A stretch of 64,000 nucleotides of DNA from NCBI GenBank assembly GCA_020634935.1, contig JACKAT010000009.1, forward strand, positions 82,865 through 146,864, written 5' to 3'. This DNA is from Anaerolineales bacterium (GTDB lineage: Bacteria > Chloroflexota > Anaerolineae > 4572-78 > J111). This document shows positions 52,175 through 61,462 of the stretch, piece after piece. Position numbers and translations under genes: made by a program. The number at the start of each line of letters is the position of its first letter. The first letter of the stretch is position 1. The notes below the pieces were generated by a model, which saw only the letters and a program-made list of their open reading frames with translations, did no database searches and was not told the DNA's origin.

Positions 52175-53086
52175 CTAAAACAACCCTTCAATTGACAGAT
52201 AGCGTTCGCCGGTGTCGTAGCAGAAGGTCAGGATACGAGCGCCTTCAGGAATTTCAGGCAGGTGTTGCTGGACGGCGGCCAGGGACGCGCCGGAGGAGAT
52301 GCCCAGAAAGATGCCTTCTTCTTTGGCGGCCAATTGGGTCATTTGATAAGCGGCCGGCCCGCTAACTTTGATGACGCCGTCGAGAACATCGGTGTGCAGG
52401 TTTTTGGGAATAAAGCCCGCGCCGATGCCTTGCAGGGGGTGCGGGCCAGGTTCGCCGCCGCTAATGACGGCCGATAATTCCGGCTCCACCGCGAAAACCT
52501 TCAGGTTCGGCCATACTTCTTTGAGCACTTCCGCCGTGCCGGTAATATGCCCGCCCGTGCCGACGCCAGTAATCAGGTAGTCGATGCCTTCCGGGAAATC
52601 ACGCAGAATCTCCTGGGCCGTGGTCTGTTTATGCACGTTGATGTTGGCCGGGTTTTCAAACTGCTGCGGCATCCAGGCATTGGCGGTTTGCTCGTGAATC
52701 TCATAGGCGCGATCAAGAACGCCTTTGATCCCCTTTTCACGCGGAGTCAGTTCGCAAATCGCTCCATAGGCCGCCATGATCCTGCGCCGCTCGACCGACA
52801 TCGAATCGGGCATGACCAGAATGAGCTTGTAACCTTTCACCGCTGCGGCCATCGCCAGACCAATGCCGGTGTTGCCGGAGGTCGGCTCGACGATGATGCT
52901 TTCGGGCTTGAGCAGGCCGCGCGCTTCGGCGTCCTCAATCATCGACAGCGCGATCCGGTCTTTAATGCTGCCGCCCGGATTGGCGCGTTCCAGTTTGATC
53001 CAGACTTCGTGAGTGTCGGGATAGAGCTTATTGATCCGTACATGGGGGGTGTTCCCAATGGTTTCTAAAATAGTGTTGGCTCGCAT
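52175..53086 (-). CDS. cysK: cysteine synthase A
   Basis: 303 residues. [20 protein letters not shown] contains the PLP Lys; [20 protein letters not shown] is the substrate-Asn loop; [18 protein letters not shown] binds the PLP phosphate; [13 protein letters not shown] completes the site. It condenses O-acetylserine and sulfide to cysteine. Order with cysE upstream is the standard CysE-CysK pair. AAGGAG precedes the ATG. Slightly shorter than some CysK; no frameshift seen. Confidence 0.96.
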   Translation of the reverse strand: MRANTILETIGNTPHVRINKLYPDTHEVWIKLERANPGGSIKDRIALSMIEDAEARGLLKPESIIVEPTSGNTGIGLAMAAAVKGYKLILVMPDSMSVERRRIMAAYGAICELTPREKGIKGVLDRAYEIHEQTANAWMPQQFENPANINVHKQTTAQEILRDFPEGIDYLITGVGTGGHITGTAEVLKEVWPNLKVFAVEPELSAVISGGEPGPHPLQGIGAGFIPKNLHTDVLDGVIKVSGPAAYQMTQLAAKEEGIFLGISSGASLAAVQQHLPEIPEGARILTFCYDTGERYLSIEGLF

Positions 53087-53151
53087 GATAGTTTCTCCTT
53101 AATTACAATTTAATAAATGGTGGGTTGATACTTTGCGGGAGTAGCGTAAAA

Positions 53152-53192
53152 TCTCCTTACTCCTTACTCCCTACTTCCTACTCCTGCTACTC
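53152..53192. repeat. heptamer-phased repeat overlapping the cysE stop
   Basis: CTCCTTA, CTCCTTA, CTCCCTA, CTTCCTA, CTCCTGC in register, running into the cysE stop codon (53187-53189). It lies between cysE and cysK. Confidence 0.65.
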
Positions 53193-54038
53193 CGGGGGCT
53201 TAGTTCGCACCCTCACTTTGCCTTCGTGGTAAACCTGCGAATAAGGCGGTACACTCTCGGTTAGCCACACATTGCCGCCAATGATGGTATGATGGCCCAC
53301 GACCGTCTCGCCGCCGAGAATGGTAGCGTTGGCATAGATGGTCACATGATCTTCAATGGTTGGGTGGCGTTTGGTGTTGGCCATCGACTTAGCCACTTGC
53401 AACGCGCCCAACGTCACGCCGTGATAAAGCTGCACGTGATGCCCGATGCGGGCCGTTGCGCCGATGATGGTGCCGGTGCCGTGGTCGATGACCAGGGCGC
53501 GGCCAATTTGCGCGGCGGGGTGAATATCGATGCCGGTTTGGCTGTGGGCATATTCCGTCAGCATGCGAGGCAGCAGGGGAACGCCCAGGGCCAATAACTG
53601 GTGGGCCAGCCGGTAGACGGCCACGGTATAAAAGCCCGGATAAGCAACGATCACTTCGGCCAGGCCGGTCGCCGCCGGGTCGGAAGCCAGTACGGCATTC
53701 GCATCCTCCAGCAGTTGGTCGAACAGAGCCGGCAGCGCGGCGAAAAAGGCCTCGGCCACGGTCGCCGCATCAACGGCCAGCGGGGCGAGCAATCGCTGTA
53801 GGTGTTCCATCAACTCCCCATACCGCACCGCAGCCTGGCGGACTTGCTGGCAGTTGTTGGGGAACATCACCTCAAACAGTTTATCCGCAAAGTGATGAAC
53901 TTCTGACTTGGCTGGAACGTTGCCCAGCAGCGTCGTCGGCAAGCCACGGTGTCGAAGTCGCCAGGCAAAGGTCTCCTGTCGCGTTTCAGTCATCGTATCT
54001 TGGGTCATTGAGTGCGATAATTGATCGAATGTCGTCAT
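53187..54038 (-). CDS. cysE: serine O-acetyltransferase
   Basis: 283 residues. The hexapeptide-repeat (left-handed beta-helix) region covers about 165-275: TGIDIHPAAQIGRALVIDHG, TIIGATARIGHHVQLYHGV, LGALQVAKSMANTKRHPTI. GTGTIIG and the following His are the acceptor site. It makes O-acetylserine for CysK. The N-terminal helical part is longer than in short EpsC forms. Start could instead be an internal Met at codon 11 or 16. First gene of the leftward cysE-cysK-decarboxylase-PIG-L set. Confidence 0.9.
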   Translation of the reverse strand: MTTFDQLSHSMTQDTMTETRQETFAWRLRHRGLPTTLLGNVPAKSEVHHFADKLFEVMFPNNCQQVRQAAVRYGELMEHLQRLLAPLAVDAATVAEAFFAALPALFDQLLEDANAVLASDPAATGLAEVIVAYPGFYTVAVYRLAHQLLALGVPLLPRMLTEYAHSQTGIDIHPAAQIGRALVIDHGTGTIIGATARIGHHVQLYHGVTLGALQVAKSMANTKRHPTIEDHVTIYANATILGGETVVGHHTIIGGNVWLTESVPPYSQVYHEGKVRVRTKPPE

Positions 54039-54106
54039 TATGATGCCCTTAGCCTGGTGGTGAAGTCACCTACGGCTGAATAACCTCAGTTCGAAAATTG
54101 CCGAAA

Positions 54107-54316
54107 TAGACAGGATTAACAGAATTTGAAAGATATAGGCGTTACGCAGTTCAAAAGGTGACAGTCACTTTTGCCGAAAATGAACGTCCGTTTAAGCCCC
54201 AACAAGTCGATTTATCGCGTCTAAGTGACTGTCACCGGGTTCGATACAGCCAACTGCGTAAGTCCTAAGATAAAAATAAGTAAAAATCTTCTAAATCTTG
54301 CCGAAGGTTCTGTCTA
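54107..54316. repeat. family D palindrome interrupted by a family A element
   Basis: TAGACAGGATTAACAGAATT and its partner AGGTTCTGTCTA are the ends of a family D palindrome. A complete family A element (54136-54267, opposite orientation to most others: TAGGCGTTACGCAGTT ... AACTGCGTAAGTCCTA) is inserted inside it. This order shows A moved after D. Confidence 0.82.
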
Positions 54317-54476
54317 ATTATCGATAAGTACCGTGTTGATTAAGATGTCGCCAGTGTACCAAATTAACCATACCAAAAGTGTTCCAAAACGCGTCACAAA
54401 AATGGGAGTATTCAAAAATCTGTCTTTTTTCCACATCTTTGCTATAATCCCCTCAGGAGACGGTGGAGATACGTTG

Positions 54477-57400
54477 ATGAGCCCCCTTAAACTCTATTTA
54501 TTCGGCCCCCCCCGGCTAGAGCACGCCGGCGAGACGCTGGCGGTCGGGCGGCGTAAAGGTGTCGCGCTGTTGGTCTATTTGGCCGTGACCAACCGCTCCC
54601 AGCACCGTGATGCGCTGGCGACTTTGTTGTGGCCGGATTCCTCGCAGCGCCGAGCGCGCGGCAGTTTGCGCCAGGTTTTATCGGAGTTGAATAAGCTGCT
54701 AGGCAACGATTGTCTGCTCATCGATGGCGACCAGATTACTCTGACCCGTCACGATTTCCTGTGGCTGGATGTGACCCGTTTTCAGACATGCGTTGAAGTG
54801 GTCCAGTCCCAGGACCACCTCTCTCAACAGCACTGTGAAGTCTGTTTACCCTTCCTACAAGAAGCCGCCGATTTGTACAGCGCCGATTTTTTAGAAGGGT
54901 TCACCCTGCGCGATGCGCCTGAGTTTGACGAATGGCAGTTCTTTCAGGCCGAGAGCCTGCGCCAGCAACTGGCTTTAATCTTGAAACAGTTAGTCTACTG
55001 TTATAGCCAGATGAAAGAGTACGAAACGGCTATCCCCTACGCCCGGCGCTGGCAGGCGCTCGATCCGCTGCACGAGCCGGTGCAGCGCGCTCTGATGCAT
55101 CTGTACGCCCAATCCGGTCAGGAGGCGGCGGCGCTGCGCCAGTACGAGGAGCATGTCAAGCTGCTGGAAGCCGAGTTGGGGCTGCCCCCTGAAGAAGAAA
55201 CGATGACCCTCTATGAGGCGATTAAGGCCAAACGGATTCTGGAACCATTTTTAAAAGCCGAGGCGCAGCGACACAAACCTCGGGGTGAGGCCGATAAAGG
55301 ATTCATCCCGCCGAAATCGATCAAACCCCCGGCCCGCCCTCCAACTAATAAGGCGGCCCCCGCCGCCCATAGCCCCCTGCCCGTCAAAATCGGGCGCTAC
55401 GAACTTTTGGCCGAGATGGGCCAGGGCAACTTTGCGACCGTCTACCGCGCCCATGACAGCAAGCTGGATCGGCTGGTGGCTTTGAAGGAACTCAAGGCGG
55501 CGTGGGTAACTGGCACGGATTGGGTCGAGCGTTTCCAGCGGGAGGCCAAATTTATTGCCCGCTTAGATCACCCGCACATTGTACCCATCTACGATGTCGG
55601 CCAATGGCAGGGGCGGCATTTTATTGTGATGCGCCTGGTGGAAGGTCAAAGCCTGGCCGAGCGGCTGGCCGGGCCAGGCCGGATGACCTGGACCGAGGCC
55701 GTGGCCTGTATGCGGGCCGTGGCCGAAGGGCTGGACTATGCCCACCGCCGCGGGGTGCTGCATCGAGATTTGAAGCCGGCCAACATTCTGATCGATCCGG
55801 AACGCGGGCCGCAGTTGAGCGACTTCGGAGTGGCCCGGTTGATGGACGACGCCAGCCAGAGCCACAGCCGGGAATTGGTCGGTACGCCCTGCTACATCGC
55901 CCCGGAGGTGTGGGACGGCCAACCGGCCACGCCTCAAGCCGATATGTATGCCCTGGGCTGCATCCTCTATGAAATGTTGACCGGCGCCAAGCTTTTCGCC
56001 GGCGATTCGACGCCCTCCGTTATGCGCGCCCATTTTCAACCCTTAATGCTCCCGACCACCTGGCCGGCCGATGTGCCGGCCGGCCTGGCCGGTGTGCTTA
56101 AGCGCGTGGTGGCCGCGCAGCCCGCCGAGCGTTATGCCACCGCCGCCGAGTTGGTGGCGGCCCTAACCGAATTGGACGGAGGAACGGCTGACGCCGGCCC
56201 CACAGCCGAAGCGACGCCTCGTGACACGCCGCCGGAGCCCAGGCCCGTTAAGCCGGCCGCCGTTGCCGAGTCCACGCCGCTGCCGCGCTTTTTAAAGGAA
56301 GCCATCACCCCGCCGCCGGCCCCGGTCTTTGTGGCTCGCGAGCGGGAACTGGCTGAATTAACGGCGGCCCTGGATTCGGCCCGAGCGGGCCGGGGTCAAA
56401 TTATGTTCGTGATCGGGGGGGCTGGCCGCGGCAAGACCGTGCTGACCCAAGAGTTTGCCCAGCGAGCGCAGGCCGCAATGGCTGATCTGGTGGTGGTTAC
56501 CGGCTACTGCGATGCGATGACCGGCGTCGGCGACCCTTACCTGCCTTTTCGGGGCGCGTTGACTATGCTAACCGGCGATGTGGAGGCCAAGTGGGCCGGC
56601 GGGCTGATCAGCCAGGCCCACGCCCAACGCTTGTGGGAGTTGATGCCGCTCACCCTGCCGGCGCTGGTTCAGCACGCCCCCGACCTGATCGGTAACTTTA
56701 TTCCCGCCCCAGCCTTGCAAACCCGGGCCGAGATTATAGCGTCGCCGGAAACGCCCTGGCTTAAATCGTTGACCAGCCTGACCACGGCTGAAGCGAGCGG
56801 CGGCTTGGAACAACAGCGCATCTTCTCCCAATATACGGCGCTGCTCAAAGCGATCGCGGCCCAACGGCCCCTCCTATTTATTATTGAAGACTTACACTGG
56901 GTGGATACCGCCTCGAGCGGGCTAATCTTCCATCTAAGTCGCCAGATAGCCGACAGCCGTATTCTGATCCTCGGCACCTATCGCCCCGAAGAAGTGCCGT
57001 TGAGTTGGAGCGATGATCGCCATCCGCTGGCCGGCGTCGTTAGCGAGCTTAAGCGCCAGCATGGCGATATTTGGCTGGACCTGGGCGACCTGACGGCAAT
57101 TGAAGGGCGGCAATTTATCGATGCCTATCTGGACACCCAGCCCAATAAGCTCGACAACGCCTTCCGCGAGGCGTTATTCCGGCATACCGGCGGTTACGCC
57201 CTGTTTACGGTAGAACTGCTGCAAGATATGCAAGATCGCGGCGACCTGAGGCGAGACGAAAGTGGGGCCTGGGTTACTGCCGATGTGCTCAACTGGCGCA
57301 CGCTGCCGGCGAAGGTCGAGGGCGTGATCGAGAAGCGCATTCAACGGCTGGAACCCGCCTGGCAGTCGATGCTAACGGTGGCCAGCGTTGAGGGCGAGAT

Positions 57401-59237
57401 CTTTACGGCGGAAGTGGTGGCCCGCGTGCAGCAGTTGGATGAACGGCAGTTGGTTCACCAGTTGAGCCGCGATCTGGATAAGCAGCACCGGCTGGTCACC
57501 GCCCAAACGCTGGAACGGGTGGGCCAGCAGCGCCTGTCTCGCTACCGGTTTCGACACCATCTCTTCCAGCACTATCTGTACCATAACCTGGATGAGCTGG
57601 AACGCGGCTATCTGCATGAGGCCGTCGGCGCGGTGCTGGAATCGTTGTATGCCAACCGCACCGAGGATGTGGCGGTTCAATTAGCCTGGCATTTTCAAGA
57701 GGCTGGATTGGTGGATAAGGCCATTACCTATTTGCAGCAAGCCGGCGATGTGGCGGCGCGAGTTTATGCCCACGCGGAAGCGATTGGCTCGTATCGCCAG
57801 GCGTTAACCCTAATTGAGCAGTATCATGTTGCTCCCCAACAATTGACCGAACTCTACAGCCGCCTGGGGCGGACGCAGGAGTTGAATTCTCAATTTGCCG
57901 AGGCGCTGGCGACCTATGAAGAAATGGAGCGGGTGGCCCGGCAGCAGGGCGACCGCCCGATGGAACTGGCCGCGCTGATGGCTCAAGTCACCCTATACAT
58001 CACCCCGACTCCCATTCATGATCCGGTCAAAGGGCCGGCGCTGGGCCAGGAGACGCTGGCCCTGGCCCGTGAACTGGGCGACCCGGCCGCCGAGGTAAAA
58101 ACCTTATGGAACCTGGCCTTGGGCGGCATGTGGAGCGGCCACACCGTTGAAGGGGTGGCCTACGGCGAGCAAGCGGCCGCGCTGGCCCGCGAACACAACT
58201 TAACTGAACTGCTGGCTTACGCCCTGAGCGATTTGGGCATGCTCTATATGACCTTTCTTCAGTTTGAGCCATCAAAACAGGTCCTACAAGAAGCCGGCAG
58301 CTTGTGGCGCGAGCTCGACAATTTACCGATGTTAACCAATAGTATGGGCATGAAATCAGCCACCCATACGCTTATGGGTGAATTTGAGGCGGCCATCGCC
58401 CTGTCCAATGAAGCGTTTCAAATCAGCGCGTCCAGCAATAACCTGTGGGGCCAATCATTCAGCCGCATGATTATCTGCTGGGCCTATTGGGAATGGGGGC
58501 AGCCAGACCAGGCCATCAGCGTCGCAGCCGAAAGCCTGCGGGTGGGCAAGATGGCCGGCTTTGTGGCCTCGCAAGTATTGGCCGGCGGCTATCTGGCCGC
58601 TATCTACGGCGGTATGGGCGCGATTGAGCCGGGCATCAACGTGGCCCGGCAGGCCGTTACAGCAGCCGAAACTCAGTTTCCCCACTTCCGCTGCCTTCCG
58701 CTGGGCATCCTGGCCCAATTGCATCTACTGGACGGCAACCTGCCCGAAGCTGAGGCGCTGGTAGAGCAGGGCCAAAATGATCCCTATGGCCATGCCCATC
58801 CGGCCTGGAGTATGCCGGTTCATATCGCTGAGATTAAACTGGCTTTTAAGCACGGCGACTACGAGCGGACGATAGCGCTGGCGGACGAGGTGCTGTCTGC
58901 GGCGCGTCAATGTAATTTTCGGACTTATCTGCCCGCCCTCCTGCATCTCAAAAGCCAAGCGTTATTGGCGCTGGGCCAGGCTGAAGCGGCCCGGCAAGGG
59001 TGGCTCGAAGCCCAAGCCGTGGCCGAAGCAATGGGCGCTCGCGCCTCGCTGTGGCCCAGCCTGCTGGCCTTGAGCCAGCTTGAACCCGATCCGGCCGAAG
59101 CGCAGCGGCTCCGCCGGCAAGCCCAGGCCATTGTGGAGGCGATCGCCGGTAATATTAGCGATATCAACTTGCGGGATGCATTTCTCGACCTACCCCAGGT
59201 GCGGGCCGTATTTGAGGCCGCCGCCGGTAGTTACTAA
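54477..59237 (+). CDS. BTAD + Ser/Thr kinase + ATPase + TPR giant regulator
   Basis: 1586 residues. 1-95: winged helix (LKLYLFGPPRLEHAGETLAV, RKGVALLVYLAV). 95-255: BTAD, the SARP/AfsR transcriptional-activator domain (LALILKQLVYCYSQMKEYET). About 304-565: Hanks-type kinase with GQGNFATVY, VALKEL, HRDLKPANILI, DFGVARL and APEVW, so all active-site motifs are intact. About 615-1000: AAA/STAND-like ATPase, Walker A GGAGRGKT and Walker B LLFIIEDLHWVDTASS. 1090-1580: TPR helices. Probably a DNA-binding activator whose output is gated by phosphorylation and nucleotide. ATG chosen for GGTGGAG upstream and TATAAT at 54443; an upstream in-frame start at 54333 is less likely. Confidence 0.9.
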   Translation: MSPLKLYLFGPPRLEHAGETLAVGRRKGVALLVYLAVTNRSQHRDALATLLWPDSSQRRARGSLRQVLSELNKLLGNDCLLIDGDQITLTRHDFLWLDVTRFQTCVEVVQSQDHLSQQHCEVCLPFLQEAADLYSADFLEGFTLRDAPEFDEWQFFQAESLRQQLALILKQLVYCYSQMKEYETAIPYARRWQALDPLHEPVQRALMHLYAQSGQEAAALRQYEEHVKLLEAELGLPPEEETMTLYEAIKAKRILEPFLKAEAQRHKPRGEADKGFIPPKSIKPPARPPTNKAAPAAHSPLPVKIGRYELLAEMGQGNFATVYRAHDSKLDRLVALKELKAAWVTGTDWVERFQREAKFIARLDHPHIVPIYDVGQWQGRHFIVMRLVEGQSLAERLAGPGRMTWTEAVACMRAVAEGLDYAHRRGVLHRDLKPANILIDPERGPQLSDFGVARLMDDASQSHSRELVGTPCYIAPEVWDGQPATPQADMYALGCILYEMLTGAKLFAGDSTPSVMRAHFQPLMLPTTWPADVPAGLAGVLKRVVAAQPAERYATAAELVAALTELDGGTADAGPTAEATPRDTPPEPRPVKPAAVAESTPLPRFLKEAITPPPAPVFVARERELAELTAALDSARAGRGQIMFVIGGAGRGKTVLTQEFAQRAQAAMADLVVVTGYCDAMTGVGDPYLPFRGALTMLTGDVEAKWAGGLISQAHAQRLWELMPLTLPALVQHAPDLIGNFIPAPALQTRAEIIASPETPWLKSLTSLTTAEASGGLEQQRIFSQYTALLKAIAAQRPLLFIIEDLHWVDTASSGLIFHLSRQIADSRILILGTYRPEEVPLSWSDDRHPLAGVVSELKRQHGDIWLDLGDLTAIEGRQFIDAYLDTQPNKLDNAFREALFRHTGGYALFTVELLQDMQDRGDLRRDESGAWVTADVLNWRTLPAKVEGVIEKRIQRLEPAWQSMLTVASVEGEIFTAEVVARVQQLDERQLVHQLSRDLDKQHRLVTAQTLERVGQQRLSRYRFRHHLFQHYLYHNLDELERGYLHEAVGAVLESLYANRTEDVAVQLAWHFQEAGLVDKAITYLQQAGDVAARVYAHAEAIGSYRQALTLIEQYHVAPQQLTELYSRLGRTQELNSQFAEALATYEEMERVARQQGDRPMELAALMAQVTLYITPTPIHDPVKGPALGQETLALARELGDPAAEVKTLWNLALGGMWSGHTVEGVAYGEQAAALAREHNLTELLAYALSDLGMLYMTFLQFEPSKQVLQEAGSLWRELDNLPMLTNSMGMKSATHTLMGEFEAAIALSNEAFQISASSNNLWGQSFSRMIICWAYWEWGQPDQAISVAAESLRVGKMAGFVASQVLAGGYLAAIYGGMGAIEPGINVARQAVTAAETQFPHFRCLPLGILAQLHLLDGNLPEAEALVEQGQNDPYGHAHPAWSMPVHIAEIKLAFKHGDYERTIALADEVLSAARQCNFRTYLPALLHLKSQALLALGQAEAARQGWLEAQAVAEAMGARASLWPSLLALSQLEPDPAEAQRLRRQAQAIVEAIAGNISDINLRDAFLDLPQVRAVFEAAAGSY

Positions 59238-59540
59238 ATGGAGTTCCGGCGTTTTCCCCACCCAACCGCTTATTCTTTTGGACAAGACCCTCCGTTTTTT
59301 TGGCGGGGATTGGGGGATTAGGGGCTAAATTTTCTGAAAAAATCCTCAAATCGCCTCATCCCCGCTAGAAATTTTCGCGATCTGCGGCGGCGGCGGCGTA
59401 AAAACTCAAAAAGTAACGATCACGTTTCGCAGGGCGTAACTCGTAACTAAATCGGCCTGATTTTGGATGCAAAATCGCCCTTCAAAAAAAATTTATCCCT
59501 TTTTACATCAAAAATCGCCCTTTTAAAAAATGGAATCGCC

Positions 59541-59760
59541 GTTTTTTATCAAAAATCGGCCTCTTTTTTTTTTTAACCCCCGTTTTTTATCAAAAATCGA
59601 CCTCTTTTTTTTTTTAACCCCCGTTTTTTATCAAAAATCGGCCTCTTTTTTTTTTTAACCCCCGTTTTTTATCAAAAATCGACCTCTTTTTTTTTTTAAC
59701 CCCTGTTTTTTATCAAAAATCGACCTCTTTTTTTTTTTAACCCCCGTTTTTTATCAAAAA
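59541..59760. repeat. 41-bp tandem array 3 (T-rich)
   Basis: Five to six near-identical units of GTTTTTTATCAAAAATCG followed by RCCTC, a run of 10-12 T and AACCCCC. The GTTTTTT anchor recurs at 59541, 59582, 59623, 59664, 59705 and 59746: exactly 41 bp. Degenerate units extend back to 59470. Non-coding. 59761-60024 contains a truncated family D copy (59881-59920) and nothing else recognised. Confidence 0.92.
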
Positions 59761-60024
59761 TCGGCCCTCAAAAAAATTTCACTGTAGTTGTCTGCCAGGA
59801 AATCGTGCATGGCGGCATCTACACCGGCGTTGGCGGCCTAAATACCGTCGAGCCCGATTTCAAGAGTTGATCAGATAAGCTAGAACACAGGTGATGCGGA
59901 TCATACCGATTTTCACAGATAGGGTAATCGTTGGTTGGAGTTGCACTTTTTTCTGAATATCAAGAAATCAGTTGGAGGGGGTAATTTCAACAGTGAAACG
60001 AGCGATTGCGGCAATCTTTGGGGA

Positions 60025-60336
60025 TTATTCTGTTTCTGTTTTGATGGTTTGCCGTGTTTGGGGAATTAGGGCAATCAAACCGCGTAAGGCTTTATTCACC
60101 GCTTCCGAGTCAGGGAAATATTCCCGGACATCCGGCTCCAGTAAAACCGCGCCTTCTTCGAGCGTGAAATATTGGACGGTCGCTGCGCCATCGGTCTCAT
60201 AAATCTTAACGGTGTGTCCCTCACGATAGGCTTGATGATGCTTACCCCGCACACCGCCGCTAAAATCATATTCGGGCCGCATATCATTATCTTCTAAACT
60301 GTTAATGTCATTCGGTTCAGGGTTTTTCTCGTTCAT
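60025..60336 (-). CDS. antitoxin of the BrnT-type pair
   Basis: 103 residues. DMRPEYDFSGGVRGKHHQAYREG is a segment common in antitoxins next to DUF497 toxins. The C-terminal half (VQYFTLEEGAVLLEPDVREY) is beta/alpha and ends in a basic tail. It begins 20 nt before the toxin gene's stop codon, so the frames overlap and are translationally coupled. GGAG lies 5 nt before the ATG. The open frame further upstream overlaps the toxin and is not conserved. Confidence 0.75.
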   Translation of the reverse strand: MNEKNPEPNDINSLEDNDMRPEYDFSGGVRGKHHQAYREGHTVKIYETDGAATVQYFTLEEGAVLLEPDVREYFPDSEAVNKALRGLIALIPQTRQTIKTETE

Positions 60337-60601
60337 AACTTCTCCGCTCCGCATTTGTTGCTTTCCGGCAGCTAATGAGCCGAATATTCGATCCTCGCTC
60401 CGTATAGACGACAACCAATATTTGCCCTTTAGCCGATAGTCCAATATCAATATAACGGTCTTCGTCTATGGAATGTTCAGGATCGGCTATCGTGATAGAG
60501 AATGGATCATCAAAACCCGTTTTAGCTTCCTCAAAGCTGACATTGTGTTTTCTAAGATTTTCTATGGCTTTTTCTCGATGCCATTCAAAGGTTAGTGCCA
60601 T
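60317..60601 (-). CDS. brnT: BrnT family ribonuclease toxin
   Basis: 94 residues, full length for DUF497. FEWHREKAIENLRKHNVSFEEA is the N-terminal signature (fold similar to RelE); DPEHSIDEDRYIDIG and LVVVYTERGSNIRLISCRKA contain the conserved Arg/Thr residues, and the C-terminus ends in ERRSYE. BrnT toxins cleave RNA and block translation. Toxin is encoded first, as in brnTA. AAGGAAAAGG lies before the ATG. Confidence 0.87.
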   Translation of the reverse strand: MALTFEWHREKAIENLRKHNVSFEEAKTGFDDPFSITIADPEHSIDEDRYIDIGLSAKGQILVVVYTERGSNIRLISCRKATNAERRSYEREKP

Positions 60602-61080
60602 TACAGCCTTTTCCTTTTATCTTATCCTGAATCCTACCATATTTAACAGGATTTGACCAGATAACCGACGATAAGGACCAATACTTTCAAAGTCGCCTAA
60701 AAAGATCTCTTGGCCGATTAGCCCTTCACACCGCCGATCAAGCGCCGCGAACGCCTGGGCGACCTGACCGCAGACCACCGACGATAGACCGTCGCACTTC
60801 AACGCGTACGCCTATTTTCAGCGGTCGGCGGTCAGCTAGCGGTGGTCTACCGGCTTAACGGCAAATTTGGAGGGTCATTTTGGTCAAATTGAAAGGGTGT
60901 CCATTTGCGAGATCCAAGATTTATTTTTCACCGGCTAGTTCAAACGCTCTTTCGACCAAGTTGGGAGCCAGAAAAAGTTCCTCGCTCCAAATCATCAAAG
61001 CTAGATGTTCTGCAAATACTCAACGATTTATATAAAAGGCTTGGGCGGTAGCCATCGCCGCTTTGAAAAATGAAGATCTT

Positions 61081-61124
61081 CTTCATCTGCCCTTCATGTC
61101 GACTTCATGCGGGTTTGATATAGT
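61081..61124 (+). promoter_or_regulatory. CTTCAT 11-bp direct repeats plus -10
   Basis: CTTCAT occurs at 61081, 61092 and 61103, exactly 11 bp apart, followed 11 bp later by TATAGT as -10. This is the layout of OmpR/PhoB-family activated promoters. The next gene on this strand starts 340 bp away, beyond two palindromic elements that may have been inserted into its leader. 60602-61080 otherwise contains only an imperfect GACC-rich inverted repeat near 60760-60850. Confidence 0.5.
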
Positions 61125-61225
61125 GCAGATGTCTGTCAGATAATCTCCCCTAGCGTATTGTGGCGCGATTGGCGTTACGTTTAACTACAAAGACGCCGGG
61201 AACGCAATAAAAATCGTAACCCTTA

Positions 61226-61423
61226 TGAGTTACGCAGTTCAAAAAGTGACTGTCACCTTGTCCGTTGCACCCAACTGCGTAAGTCCTAACCCTATCAAAT
61301 CAAAAAATGTAATGGCGCAGGCATGTCATTTCGAGGCGTTTTTTGCCGAGAAATTCCCCGGATATTAGGTTGCTAACCGCGACTTGGGGATTTCTCGCTC
61401 CCGCGTCGCTCGAAATGACATGA
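61226..61423. repeat. family A deletion derivative and family C element
   Basis: 61226-61288 keeps both outer ends (GAGTTACGCAGTT / AACTGCGTAAGTCCTA) but only one core arm (AGTGACTGTCACCTT), a 63-bp deletion form. 61321-61423 is a family C palindrome (GCATGTCATTTCGAGG / CTCGAAATGACATG, with GAGAAATTCCCC / GGGGATTTCTC inside). Both sit in the leader of the lipoprotein operon. Confidence 0.8.
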
Positions 61424-61462
61424 CGGCTGAGTAGTTACCAAAAAACTAGAGAGGTGTTATTC

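Noticed and set aside
55502..55972. Long rightward frame inside the giant regulator
   Set aside because: Lies wholly within the kinase coding region, whose motifs are all in the other frame.
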